From assembly GCA_005239795.1 (NCBI GenBank), contig SBBH01000132.1, positions 1 through 10,347 of the forward strand: a DNA stretch of 10,347 nucleotides, read 5' to 3'. Source of the DNA: Planctomycetales bacterium (GTDB lineage: Bacteria > Planctomycetota > SBBH01). The position numbers and the translations under genes were made by a program. The number at the start of each line of letters is the position of its first letter. Position 1 is the stretch's first letter. Below the pieces are notes generated by a model, which made no database searches, was not told the origin of the DNA, and saw only the letters and a list, made by a program, of their open reading frames with translations. Below, piece by piece: positions 1 to 6,093 of this stretch.

Positions 1-129
1 CAGTGGGTAGGCTGGAAGGTTTCTCCTATTTATGGAACCAGCCGGTATAGAATCACGCCACTTTGGCATGAGCAGGGATCTGTGCACAAACTGGGGAAAC
101 TCGCGCCAGTGCAGCCTTCTCAGAGATAG
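1..129 (+). CDS. possible 3' end of an unidentified upstream gene
   Basis: Frame 1 is open from the first base of the window to a TAG at 127-129, giving 42 residues that include GTSRYRITPLWHEQG and end in QPSQR. The other two forward frames are closed within the first 50 bases. I recognise no family. Base composition looks lower in GC than purB downstream, and the stop lies 21 bases before the purB start, which would fit a same-strand upstream gene. A 42-codon open frame can arise by chance, so this may equally be non-coding DNA upstream of the purB promoter. Confidence 0.25.
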   Translation, partial: QWVGWKVSPIYGTSRYRITPLWHEQGSVHKLGKLAPVQPSQR

Positions 130-144
130 AAAAACCGCTATAAT
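117..144 (+). promoter_or_regulatory. candidate sigma70-type promoter for purB
   Basis: A perfect TATAAT lies at 139-144 and a weak -35-like TTCTCA at 117-122, with a 16-bp spacer. The -10 box ends only 6 nt before the purB GTG at 151, so a transcript would begin at or next to the start codon. No Shine-Dalgarno sequence is present in this stretch. Seen: the boxes and spacing. Inferred: promoter activity and a leaderless purB mRNA. Confidence 0.45.
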
Positions 145-150
145 TCCCCA

Positions 151-1506
151 GTGATCCCCCGCTATTCGCTCCCGGAGATGTCGGCTGTCTGGGATGAGCA
201 GGCGCGCCTCCGGACGATGGCCGAAATCGAAATCCTCGCCGCCGAGGCGATGGGCGAGCTTGGGCTGATCCCGGCCGAGGCGGCGCGCCAGATCCGCGCC
301 AAGGCCGACTTCGACGTCGACCGCGTCAGCGAAATCGAGAAGGTCACACATCACGACGTGATCGCGCTCGTTAGTTGCCTCGCCGAGAAGGTCGGCCCGG
401 AAGGGCGTTTCCTGCACCTCGGTATGACCTCCTCGGATGTCCTCGACACGGCCCTGGCCGTCCAGATGAAGCGGTCTCTAGAAATCCTGATCGCGAAGAC
501 CGACCGGCTGATCGGGGCCCTCAAGAAGCAGGCGCTTAAATACCGGAACACCCCCATGATCGGCCGGACACACGGGATCCATGCCGAGCCGGTGACATTT
601 GGACTGAAGCTGGCGCTCTTCTATGACGAGTTTCGCCGAAACCGCGCGCGCCTCGAGCTCGCGCTTCCTGAGGTCGCCGTCGGAAAAATCTCTGGGGCGG
701 TCGGGACCTACGCGCACCTGTCCCCCCAGGTCGAGGAGATCGTCTGCGCAAAGCTGGGCCTGACACCTGCTCCCACCTCTTCTCAGATCATCCCGCGTGA
801 CCGGCATGGAGTTCTTCTTTGTCGGCTGGCGATCGTCGGGGCATCGCTTGACCGCCTGGCCACCGAGATCCGCCATCTCCAGCGGACGGAAGTCGGCGAG
901 GCGGGCGAGCCGTTCCAAAAAGGGCAAAAAGGGTCCTCCGCGATGCCCCACAAGCGCAACCCGATCCTCTGCGAGCGGATCTCGGGGATGAGCCGGCTCT
1001 TGCGCGGCTATGCGTCGGCGGCCCTGGAGAACATCCCCCTCTGGCACGAGCGGGACATCTCCCATTCCTCCGTTGAGCGTGTCATCCTTCCCGACGCCTG
1101 TCTGGCGCTCGACTACATGCTCGACAAGGCGGCCTGGATCGTCGAGAACCTGGTCGTCAACCCCGCGCGGATGAAGGCGAACCTCGAGGCCTCCGGAGGG
1201 CTCTGGGCCTCGGAATCGGTTCTGCTGGCCCTGGTCGACAAGGGGCTCCCGCGCGAGGCGGCGTACGCTCTCGTCCAAAAAAACGCCCTGGCCGCCTGGG
1301 ATCATGGAAAACCGTTTGCCAAGCTCCTGGCGGCCGACCCCAAGGTCAAAAAGCACCTTTCGGCCGGCGAAATCCAACGCCTCTTTGACCTGAAGCGCGC
1401 CCTGAGGCAGGTTCCGACAATCTTCAGGCGGCTGGGGCTCGGGACCCCGTCAGGCCATGTTGCGAAGGGAGGCCGGGCGACCAGGAAGTCTGTCCGTGCG
1501 CGATAA
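151..1506 (+). CDS. purB: adenylosuccinate lyase
   Basis: This 451-residue protein of the fumarase/aspartase superfamily cleaves adenylosuccinate to AMP and SAICAR to AICAR, each with release of fumarate, in cytoplasmic purine synthesis. The N terminus MIPRYSLPEM fits the family. TSSDVLDTALA (about 93-103), GRTHGIHAEP (138-147, with the histidine of the general acid/base region) and the flexible signature loop GSSAMPHKRNP (261-271) are all intact, so the enzyme should be active. Length is slightly above the usual 430-450 because of a basic tail after RRLGLG (KGGRATRKSVRAR), which overlaps the start of the next gene. The start is a GTG without a Shine-Dalgarno, 6 nt after a TATAAT box. It is co-directional with a PurM-like gene, giving a purine gene pair. 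Confidence 0.96.
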   Translation: MIPRYSLPEMSAVWDEQARLRTMAEIEILAAEAMGELGLIPAEAARQIRAKADFDVDRVSEIEKVTHHDVIALVSCLAEKVGPEGRFLHLGMTSSDVLDTALAVQMKRSLEILIAKTDRLIGALKKQALKYRNTPMIGRTHGIHAEPVTFGLKLALFYDEFRRNRARLELALPEVAVGKISGAVGTYAHLSPQVEEIVCAKLGLTPAPTSSQIIPRDRHGVLLCRLAIVGASLDRLATEIRHLQRTEVGEAGEPFQKGQKGSSAMPHKRNPILCERISGMSRLLRGYASAALENIPLWHERDISHSSVERVILPDACLALDYMLDKAAWIVENLVVNPARMKANLEASGGLWASESVLLALVDKGLPREAAYALVQKNALAAWDHGKPFAKLLAADPKVKKHLSAGEIQRLFDLKRALRQVPTIFRRLGLGTPSGHVAKGGRATRKSVRAR

Positions 1507-2668
1507 CGGAAAAATCAAGCGGAAAGGGAACGGCCGGACGCGCGCCGGGGCGCGCCCCGCGCGCTTGAGCTACGAGTCAGTTGGCCTGCGCTACGACAAG
1601 CTCGATCCCTTCAAGCAGAGAGCCCAGGCGGCGGCGCGCGCGACGGCTCCCCTTCTGCGCTCCCTAGGCCTCTCAGAAGTCGAAGAGAGCCGCGGGGAGT
1701 CGGCCTACGCCATGGAGTTTGCCGACCACTACCTCGTCGTCAACGAGGAGGGGCTCGGCACCAAGAACCTCGTCGCCGACGCCTGCCGCAAGATCACCGG
1801 GAAGACCCACTACGAGGCGATCGCCCACGACACGGTGGCGACGATCGTGAACGACATCGCAGTCCTGGGCGCCCGGCCCTTGGCGGTCTCGGCGCATGTG
1901 GCGGTAGGAGACGCCGGCTGGTTTTCGGACCGCAAGCGCGCCGCCGACTTTGTGCAGGGGTTCGCGGCGGCCTGCCAGGAAGCGGGCGCCGTCTGGGCCG
2001 GCGGCGAAACGCCGGCGCTTTCCGGGATTGTCGCGCCGGGGACGGCCGTTTTGGCGGGCTCCGGCACCGGGATCATACGCCCGAAAAAACGGATCGCGCT
2101 GGGGTCGAAAATCCGCCCGGGGGACGCGATCGTGCTCGTCGCCTCAAGCGGCATCCACACAAACGGCCTCACCCTGGCGCGCAAGCTCGCCGAGCGGCTC
2201 CCCAAGGGGTACGCCACCCCCCTTCCCGACGGCACGCCCTACGGAGAGGCGCTCCTAACCCCTTCCCTCCTCTACCCGCGCGCGGTGCGCGCCCTCCAGG
2301 AGGCGGGGTGCGATCTCCATTACCTGGTGCACGTCACCGGCCACGGCTGGCGCAAGCTCATGCGGGCCGAGCGCGATTTGAGTTACGTGATCGACAGGAT
2401 CCTGCCGGTGCCGCCGATATTCGATTTTCTCCAGGAGCACGGACGCGTAAAACGCCGCGAGATGTTCCGGACGTTCAACATGGGAACGGGGCTTGCGGTC
2501 TATCTTCCTGTGGCGCACGCCGCACGGGCCCTCGCAACCCTGAAACGCCTGAAACTTCCCGCGATCCGCGGCGGCCATGTCGAAAAAGGCCCCCGCCAGG
2601 TGGTGATCCGTCCCGAGGGGATCTCTTTTTCCGCGGGCACGCTCCGGATACGCGCCGGCACTTCATAG
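1496..2668 (+). CDS. PurM-type AIR synthetase-like protein (phosphoribosylformylglycinamidine cyclo-ligase family, divergent)
   Basis: The family closes FGAM to 5-aminoimidazole ribotide with ATP. Seen here: LSYESVGLRYD near the N terminus, EGLGTK where PurM has DGVGTK, VNDIAVLGARPL matching the VNDxxxxGAxPL block, GGETPALSG where PurM has GGETAEMPG, SSGIHTNG for SSGPHSNG, HVTGHGW for HITGGG, and REMFRTFNMGTG, which is very close to PurM. The fold and probably ATP binding are therefore clear, but several active-site loops differ, so it may be a lineage-specific PurM or a relative with another substrate. I prefer the GTG at 1496: AGGAAG at 1483-1488 is a well-placed Shine-Dalgarno, while the in-frame ATG at 1457 has none. 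The chosen start overlaps purB by 11 bp, suggesting translational coupling. The first ~29 residues are basic and lie before the conserved region. The purB neighbour supports a purine role. Confidence 0.85.
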   Translation: MRDNGKIKRKGNGRTRAGARPARLSYESVGLRYDKLDPFKQRAQAAARATAPLLRSLGLSEVEESRGESAYAMEFADHYLVVNEEGLGTKNLVADACRKITGKTHYEAIAHDTVATIVNDIAVLGARPLAVSAHVAVGDAGWFSDRKRAADFVQGFAAACQEAGAVWAGGETPALSGIVAPGTAVLAGSGTGIIRPKKRIALGSKIRPGDAIVLVASSGIHTNGLTLARKLAERLPKGYATPLPDGTPYGEALLTPSLLYPRAVRALQEAGCDLHYLVHVTGHGWRKLMRAERDLSYVIDRILPVPPIFDFLQEHGRVKRREMFRTFNMGTGLAVYLPVAHAARALATLKRLKLPAIRGGHVEKGPRQVVIRPEGISFSAGTLRIRAGTS

Positions 2669-2677
2669 GGAGGTTTT

Positions 2678-2734
2678 ATGAAAGACACCCCTCCAAGCGG
2701 CCGCTCTTTCTGCGGCCCTACCGGCGGTCGCTGA
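2678..2734 (+). CDS. possible 18-residue leader-like or chance small ORF
   Basis: An ATG at 2678 follows GGGAGG (2668-2673) by 4 nt, the best Shine-Dalgarno in the window, and reads MKDTPPSGRSFCGPTGGR before a TGA. The Shine-Dalgarno GGAGG at 2669-2673 can pair with CCTCC at 2690-2694 inside the ORF, and GGCCGC at 2699-2704 can pair with GCGGCC at 2712-2717. Nothing co-directional follows, so it is not an obvious leader peptide. I recognise no product; it may be chance. Confidence 0.2.
   Translation: MKDTPPSGRSFCGPTGGR
2699..2717 (+). terminator. weak candidate stem-loop after the purB-purM unit
   Basis: GGCCGC (2699-2704) and GCGGCC (2712-2717) form a perfect 6-bp GC stem with a 7-nt loop, 30 bp past the purM-like stop. 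No T-run follows, so it is not a canonical intrinsic terminator; it could stop or stabilise the transcript, or simply be GC-rich sequence. Confidence 0.25.
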
Positions 2735-2753
2735 AGATGCTCGGGTGACAACA

Positions 2754-2834
2754 GAAACGGACGAAACCCGGAACCCGAAGCCCGTTTCCCGAAAACCCGA
2801 AATCCGAAGCCCGACATCGCGAAACCCGATTCGC
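2754..2834. repeat. heptamer array A (GAAxCCC words)
   Basis: Between the convergent ends of the purM-like gene and the phytase gene the DNA follows a 7-bp period. From 2763 the units are GAAACCC, GGAACCC, GAAGCCC, GTTTCCC, an 8-mer GAAAACCC, GAAATCC, GAAGCCC, an 8-mer GACATCGC, GAAACCC and GATTCGC, running to within 5 bp of the phytase stop codon. Variation is mainly in the middle bases while the G and the CCC stay fixed. The array is nearly all in one orientation. Related arrays with other words lie at four more junctions in the window. Function unknown. Confidence 0.8.
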
Positions 2835-2838
2835 GTCT

Positions 2839-4239
2839 CTAAGGATTAATCGTCAAAGGGATGATGTTGGACGATTTCGTCTGGCCGTCCACCAGGGCCA
2901 GGCCCTGGATAAAAAGCGTGACCGTGTTCTCAACGGGGGGAGCCGGAAAGCTCATCTCCGTCCGGCCGTCCGAAGCGCCAATATAAAATGGGGTCGGCTT
3001 ATAGATCTTCCCGTCCTGTGTCAGCTGCTTCCCGAACCACAGCATCACGGGGGTCGTCGTCTCCACGATCTCTTCGAGAGTCAACGTGACATTCTGACCT
3101 GCTTGAACACAGCCGATCGGGTTGGTGTAAACGCGGACAACCTTGTTCTCCCCGACTTTCCGCGGGTCCCAAGAGGTGTCGATATGAAGGGAAGGACACT
3201 CCCCCGCAATCCGATGCCAGGGGGTGAGTTTGTAATTCTGGTTTCCCTCGTCGTTCCTGTCATCCTGGGCAACGAAGAGGCCAAAGGGAAACGCAGGCCC
3301 CAGATTGGCATTGGTGACGTCGATCCCGTCGGTGTGTGTCACGCCGTCGATGCCGGATCCCGAGACCAGGCTGAGTGTGGCCAAATAGGCACAGGGCAAT
3401 TTTCTCTCATAAAAGATGAAGCGATCGTTCCCCTGGCTGGAGGCAATAAGGTACCCCGTGCCGTCGACGCTGTAATAGATGGCCAGCCCTTCAACATCGG
3501 CCGCCAGATGCCCGTCCCCCCCTGTCTGATCAATAAGAATCCGATCATCGCCCGTGTCGGGCTCCGCCCCGTAACACCAAAGAGCGACCTCCTCCTCTCC
3601 CACAAACAAGGTCCCGTAAAAATCATCCGCAACCATCCCCTCTGCGGCGCTGCCAACACTGAAGGCGCGCACAAGTTTGCCGGCGATCTTTCCCGTCCCG
3701 TCGTCGTAAATATGGTACTGCTCGAACTTTCCGCCTTTGGAGTTAACGCAGACATAATATTTTCCCGACTTGGGACTTACATAGAGGCAAATCCCATAGG
3801 TTGATATCCCTGTTGGGATGGACCCAGCCCGTGACAGAAGCCCCGTCACCGGGTCGACCTTATGGAAAAGAATCTGTTTCTCGTCTGCAACGCTTCCGGC
3901 GACGAGAGCGATGCATTTGCCAGCCAGGGGGAAATTGTACCGCAGGTCGGCATTATTAATCGCCGCGTCCTCAAGGAATTGGAGCTCATTCCCAGTCAGG
4001 TCGTAGACGGCAAGACCACGATCCTTGTCCGTTCCGTAAATCCGGCTGAGCGACGGATCACGGGGATGAATCCAGAGGCAGGGATCGTCGGCCGCGTCGC
4101 CGGAACTGGAAACCGGATCGGTCTCCACAGTGGGCGACACGCTGAACTCATCGCCACCGGCCAGGAGAGAACCGCTCCAAGCAGAGAGCACCGCCAAAAC
4201 AGCCACAGAAACACAAAGGAAAATCCGATTGCTCGCCAT
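2839..4239 (-). CDS. secreted beta-propeller phytase with an extra C-terminal domain
   Basis: This 466-residue protein matches the calcium-dependent beta-propeller phytases (3-phytase type), which release phosphate from phytate and other phosphoesters outside the cytoplasm. Residues 1-28 are a Sec signal peptide (short charged start, hydrophobic core, AGG region). The propeller covers about 35-360: DDPCLWIHPRDP (51-62), GTDKDRGLAVYDLTG (69-83), ADLRYNFPLAG, EGMVADDFYGTLFVGEEE (200-217), DVEGLAIYY (248-256), SSQGNDRFIFYE and DGIDVTNANLG through KLTPW. About 105 further residues (360-466) form a probable beta-rich domain I do not recognise. The start has AGGAGG 8 nt upstream. GC content looks lower than in neighbouring genes, and it is surrounded by unrelated housekeeping genes, which would fit acquisition by transfer. 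Upstream repeats may carry its regulation; phosphate control is plausible but no typical Pho box is visible. Confidence 0.93.
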   Translation of the reverse strand: MASNRIFLCVSVAVLAVLSAWSGSLLAGGDEFSVSPTVETDPVSSSGDAADDPCLWIHPRDPSLSRIYGTDKDRGLAVYDLTGNELQFLEDAAINNADLRYNFPLAGKCIALVAGSVADEKQILFHKVDPVTGLLSRAGSIPTGISTYGICLYVSPKSGKYYVCVNSKGGKFEQYHIYDDGTGKIAGKLVRAFSVGSAAEGMVADDFYGTLFVGEEEVALWCYGAEPDTGDDRILIDQTGGDGHLAADVEGLAIYYSVDGTGYLIASSQGNDRFIFYERKLPCAYLATLSLVSGSGIDGVTHTDGIDVTNANLGPAFPFGLFVAQDDRNDEGNQNYKLTPWHRIAGECPSLHIDTSWDPRKVGENKVVRVYTNPIGCVQAGQNVTLTLEEIVETTTPVMLWFGKQLTQDGKIYKPTPFYIGASDGRTEMSFPAPPVENTVTLFIQGLALVDGQTKSSNIIPLTINP

Positions 4240-4291
4240 CTGTCTCCTCCTCTTCCTTAATCCTCATCCTCGATACCACGATCGCCGGCTA

Positions 4292-4307
4292 AGATTCGTG
4301 CGAATCT
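4292..4307. promoter_or_regulatory. perfect palindrome upstream of the phytase gene
   Basis: AGATTCG-TG-CGAATCT is a perfect inverted repeat with 7-bp arms and a 2-bp centre, about 53 bp upstream of the phytase ATG. Its size and symmetry suit a dimeric regulator's operator; as RNA its loop would be too small for a stable hairpin. Role inferred only. Confidence 0.35.
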
Positions 4308-4325
4308 CATCAGAACCCCGTGAGT

Positions 4326-4352
4326 TACCAAGACTTCCTCATACCAAGACTT
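4326..4352. repeat. 11-bp direct repeat upstream of the phytase gene
   Basis: TACCAAGACTT occurs at 4326-4336 and again, identical, at 4342-4352, a 16-bp repeat distance. It lies in the 156-bp gap between the exonuclease stop and the phytase start. Tandem copies of this kind often bind activators, but the spacing is not the 11-bp spacing of PhoB-type boxes. The second copy runs into a T6 tract. Candidate operator for the phytase gene. Confidence 0.4.
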
Positions 4353-4395
4353 TTTTGTTCTCCATTTATTAGTAGTAGTTAAGTGAGTCGAACCA

Positions 4396-5235
4396 CTAAC
4401 CGCGCGGGTTCTTCCAGTCCCCCCAACGAGACAGGTATGTTTTGTAGGCGGCGTTCTCGCCGGCCTTGGCCTCCAGCCATTTCTTCGTCTCGGCCACGAT
4501 CGCCTGCTCCTTCTCAAGCGCCAGCTCCCCAACCAGGACCCGCGTACGCAGGAAAACGAAATAGGTGTCCAGGACATCGCACCGGCAGTAGTCGTTGATC
4601 TCTTGGATCTTCCCCTTGTTGAAATAATCCTGCACCTGGCTCCCCTCGATCTCCCCCTTGCCGGGTTTCCCCAAGAGGTTCGCCGCGAGATTCAGCCCTC
4701 CCGTGTAGCGGGTGGCACCGTAGTTGGTGAGGAAATCCTGCAGGTCGAGATGGTACTCGTCGTTGTAGCGGTACCGGGGCTGGTCGTAAGTGAACACCTT
4801 CGAGCGCCCCGGCTGGGGCTTGGGGCCGAACCAGTCGGCGACGACGATCCCGTAGCGGAAGGCGCACTGCTCCAGGACCGGCAGGTCGAACGTACGGCCG
4901 TTGAAGGTGACGAAGGTCGGCTTGCCATATTTCAACCACCCGGACCAAAAATGCTCCGCAATGACGTGCGGGCGAAACTGCGGCTCGTCGAGGGCCGCGA
5001 TGTCCAAAAGGCGGAAGTCCGGCCCCACCTTGGCGACGGCGAGCGCCACCGGCATCTGGTAGGTGTAGGGGACGAAATCGTTCCCGTGCTCTCTCATGAT
5101 CTCGTCCTTGTAGCGGGCGATCGCGGCGGGACCGTCGAGATTCCAGCCGGGGTAGCGGAGGCGGGCCACGAGATCTCCGTCGGCGACCGTTTCGACGTCG
5201 AAAACGAGATAGGCGACCTTGGAAGCTTCAGGCAT
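4396..5235 (-). CDS. PolB-like DEDDy 3'-5' exonuclease (DNA_pol_B_exo2 family)
   Basis: This 279-residue cytoplasmic protein has the three motifs of a DEDDy ribonuclease H-fold exonuclease resembling the proofreading domain of family B DNA polymerases, but it lacks any polymerase domain. Exo I is FDVETVAD (D13, E15), Exo II is FNGRTFDLPVL (D117), and Exo III is YCRCD (Y216, D220). The Y-x3-D spacing marks the DEDDy class. Length and domain make-up suit the stand-alone predicted PolB-like 3'-5' exonucleases; their physiological substrate is not settled. After the catalytic core there is a charged, probably helical tail (about 235-279). The start ATG lies 6 nt downstream of the ubiX stop without a visible Shine-Dalgarno, so it is probably translated from the same mRNA as ubiX. 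I see no functional link between the two. Confidence 0.88.
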   Translation of the reverse strand: MPEASKVAYLVFDVETVADGDLVARLRYPGWNLDGPAAIARYKDEIMREHGNDFVPYTYQMPVALAVAKVGPDFRLLDIAALDEPQFRPHVIAEHFWSGWLKYGKPTFVTFNGRTFDLPVLEQCAFRYGIVVADWFGPKPQPGRSKVFTYDQPRYRYNDEYHLDLQDFLTNYGATRYTGGLNLAANLLGKPGKGEIEGSQVQDYFNKGKIQEINDYCRCDVLDTYFVFLRTRVLVGELALEKEQAIVAETKKWLEAKAGENAAYKTYLSRWGDWKNPRG

Positions 5236-5241
5236 GGTTGA

Positions 5242-5874
5242 TTAAGCGTGGTTCGTGGCTCGTGACTCGTGGTTCGCAATGCCGTAGCGGGGAAAGCAAG
5301 AATGGGAAATGGTCAGTTGATCCAAGACTTTACCCACCACGAAGTCCACTGCGTCGTCGAGCGTCTTCGGATGCGTATAGAAGGCAGGCATCGCCGGGAG
5401 TATCGTCGCCCCGGCGCGCGAGAGTTTCAGCATGTTTTCGATCGAGATCTGACTCAAGGGGGTCTCGCGCGGCACGAGGACGAGCTTGCGCCCCTCTTTC
5501 AACGTCACCTCCACCGCCCGGTCAATCAGATCGCGCGAGAGGCCCGACGCGAACGATCCCAGCCGCCCCATACTGCAGGGGATCACCACCATGCCATCAA
5601 CGAGCATGCCGCCGCTGGCGAGGCTCGAGTGGTACTGCTCGACGCGGTGGACGATCACGCGATCGGTGGGCTTCCCCAGGAGGCGCTCGGCCCAAACCTC
5701 GGTCGACCCAAGCGTGATTCCCAGCTCGTCTTTCACAAGCTCCACGGCGGTCTTGGAGAGCAACAGATGGACTTCCACCCCTGTCTCCACCAACGCCGCG
5801 AGGCAACGCCGGGCATACGGCGCTCCGCTCGCGCCGGTGACGGCTAAAATGACGCGCTTTTGGGGAGCATTCAT
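5242..5874 (-). CDS. ubiX: UbiX-family flavin prenyltransferase
   Basis: UbiX joins a dimethylallyl group to FMN, making the prenylated FMN cofactor of UbiD-type decarboxylases. The protein reads as 210 residues from MNAPQKR: VTGASGAPYA (12-21) is the flavin-binding start, followed by SSLASGG (83-89), VVIPCSMGRLGSFASGLSRDLIDRA (97-120), LVLVPRETPLSQISIENML (131-149) and AMPAFYTHP (161-169). The FVVGKVLDQL segment has lysine where most UbiX proteins I know have an arginine that helps bind the prenyl phosphate, a conservative change. A longer in-frame start at 5979 was rejected because its added residues are translated heptamer repeat. The normal UbiX end is near residue 189; residues of about 198-210 are encoded by heptamer array B. 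No UbiD gene is in the window. It heads a two-gene unit with the exonuclease. Confidence 0.93.
   Translation of the reverse strand: MNAPQKRVILAVTGASGAPYARRCLAALVETGVEVHLLLSKTAVELVKDELGITLGSTEVWAERLLGKPTDRVIVHRVEQYHSSLASGGMLVDGMVVIPCSMGRLGSFASGLSRDLIDRAVEVTLKEGRKLVLVPRETPLSQISIENMLKLSRAGATILPAMPAFYTHPKTLDDAVDFVVGKVLDQLTISHSCFPRYGIANHESRATNHA
5248..5275. repeat. heptamer array B (GTGGTTC/GTGACTC words) at the ubiX 3' end
   Basis: Exactly four heptads, GTGGTTC, GTGGCTC, GTGACTC and GTGGTTC, run without interruption and in a single orientation. The array lies inside the reading frame of ubiX, encoding its last dozen residues, and ends 12 bp from the exonuclease start codon. GTGACTC also appears as a unit in arrays D and E. 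Confidence 0.75.
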
Positions 5875-5899
5875 CGCGCCATTGTGCCGCTCGAGCGCA

Positions 5900-6065
5900 T
5901 TAAACACCAAGCACCAAATTCCAAGCTCCAAATAAGCGCCAAGCACCAATGACCAAGCTCCAATCTCAACCCACAGCAATATGGGAATCTTCCGACACGT
6001 TTGGTGTTTCTGTGCTTGGTTATTGGACCTTATTTGATGTTTGTGATTTGATGTTTGGTGTTTAA
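5900..6065. repeat. two-armed heptamer element C between divergent ubiX and pilB
   Basis: The left arm (5900-5961) is built from AAACACC, AAGCACC, AAATTCC, AAGCTCC, an 11-mer AAATAAGCGCC, then AAGCACC, AATGACC and AAGCTCC. The right arm (6001-6065) is the same design in reverse complement: read inward, AAACACC, AAACATC, AAATCAC, AAACATC, the 11-mer AAATAAGGTCC, AATAACC, an 8-mer, AAACACC. Over the outer 51 bp of each arm 39 positions match. A 39-bp unrelated centre separates them. Both ends read outward as TTGGTGTTTAA. The whole could fold as a long imperfect hairpin or cruciform. It fills most of the 219-bp gap that must hold promoters for both genes. It encodes no recognisable protein. Confidence 0.85.
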
Positions 6066-6084
6066 AGAAGTGCCTATCTAGAAT
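6055..6084 (+). promoter_or_regulatory. weak candidate promoter for pilB
   Basis: TAGAAT at 6079-6084 matches the -10 consensus at five of six bases, and TTGGTG at 6055-6060, the outer end of element C, is a poor -35 at 18 bp spacing. The -10 box ends 9 nt before the ATG at 6094, so a transcript would have almost no leader, consistent with the absence of a Shine-Dalgarno. Low confidence. Confidence 0.3.
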
Positions 6085-6093
6085 GCTTCTCTA

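Noticed and set aside
478..1377. 299-codon minus-strand open frame inside purB
   Set aside because: It is antisense to intact purB motifs and has no recognisable domain.
1457..1495. ATG at 1457 as start of the purM-like gene
   Set aside because: It lies 50 bp inside purB without a Shine-Dalgarno, whereas the GTG at 1496 has AGGAAG at 7 nt spacing.
2754..2834. Array A as a bidirectional transcription terminator
   Set aside because: It lies between convergent genes, but it is nearly one-sided, forms no clear GC hairpin and has no T-run.
3103..3804. 233-codon plus-strand open frame opposite the phytase gene
   Set aside because: The minus strand encodes all phytase propeller motifs; the plus frame has no known features.
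5875..5979. Upstream in-frame start of ubiX at 5979
   Set aside because: The added 35 residues are translated heptamer repeat; homologous UbiX sequence begins at MNAPQKR.
5900..6065. CRISPR array reading of the heptamer repeats
   Set aside because: The unit is 7 bp and contiguous, with no 20-40 bp spacers, and no cas gene is present.
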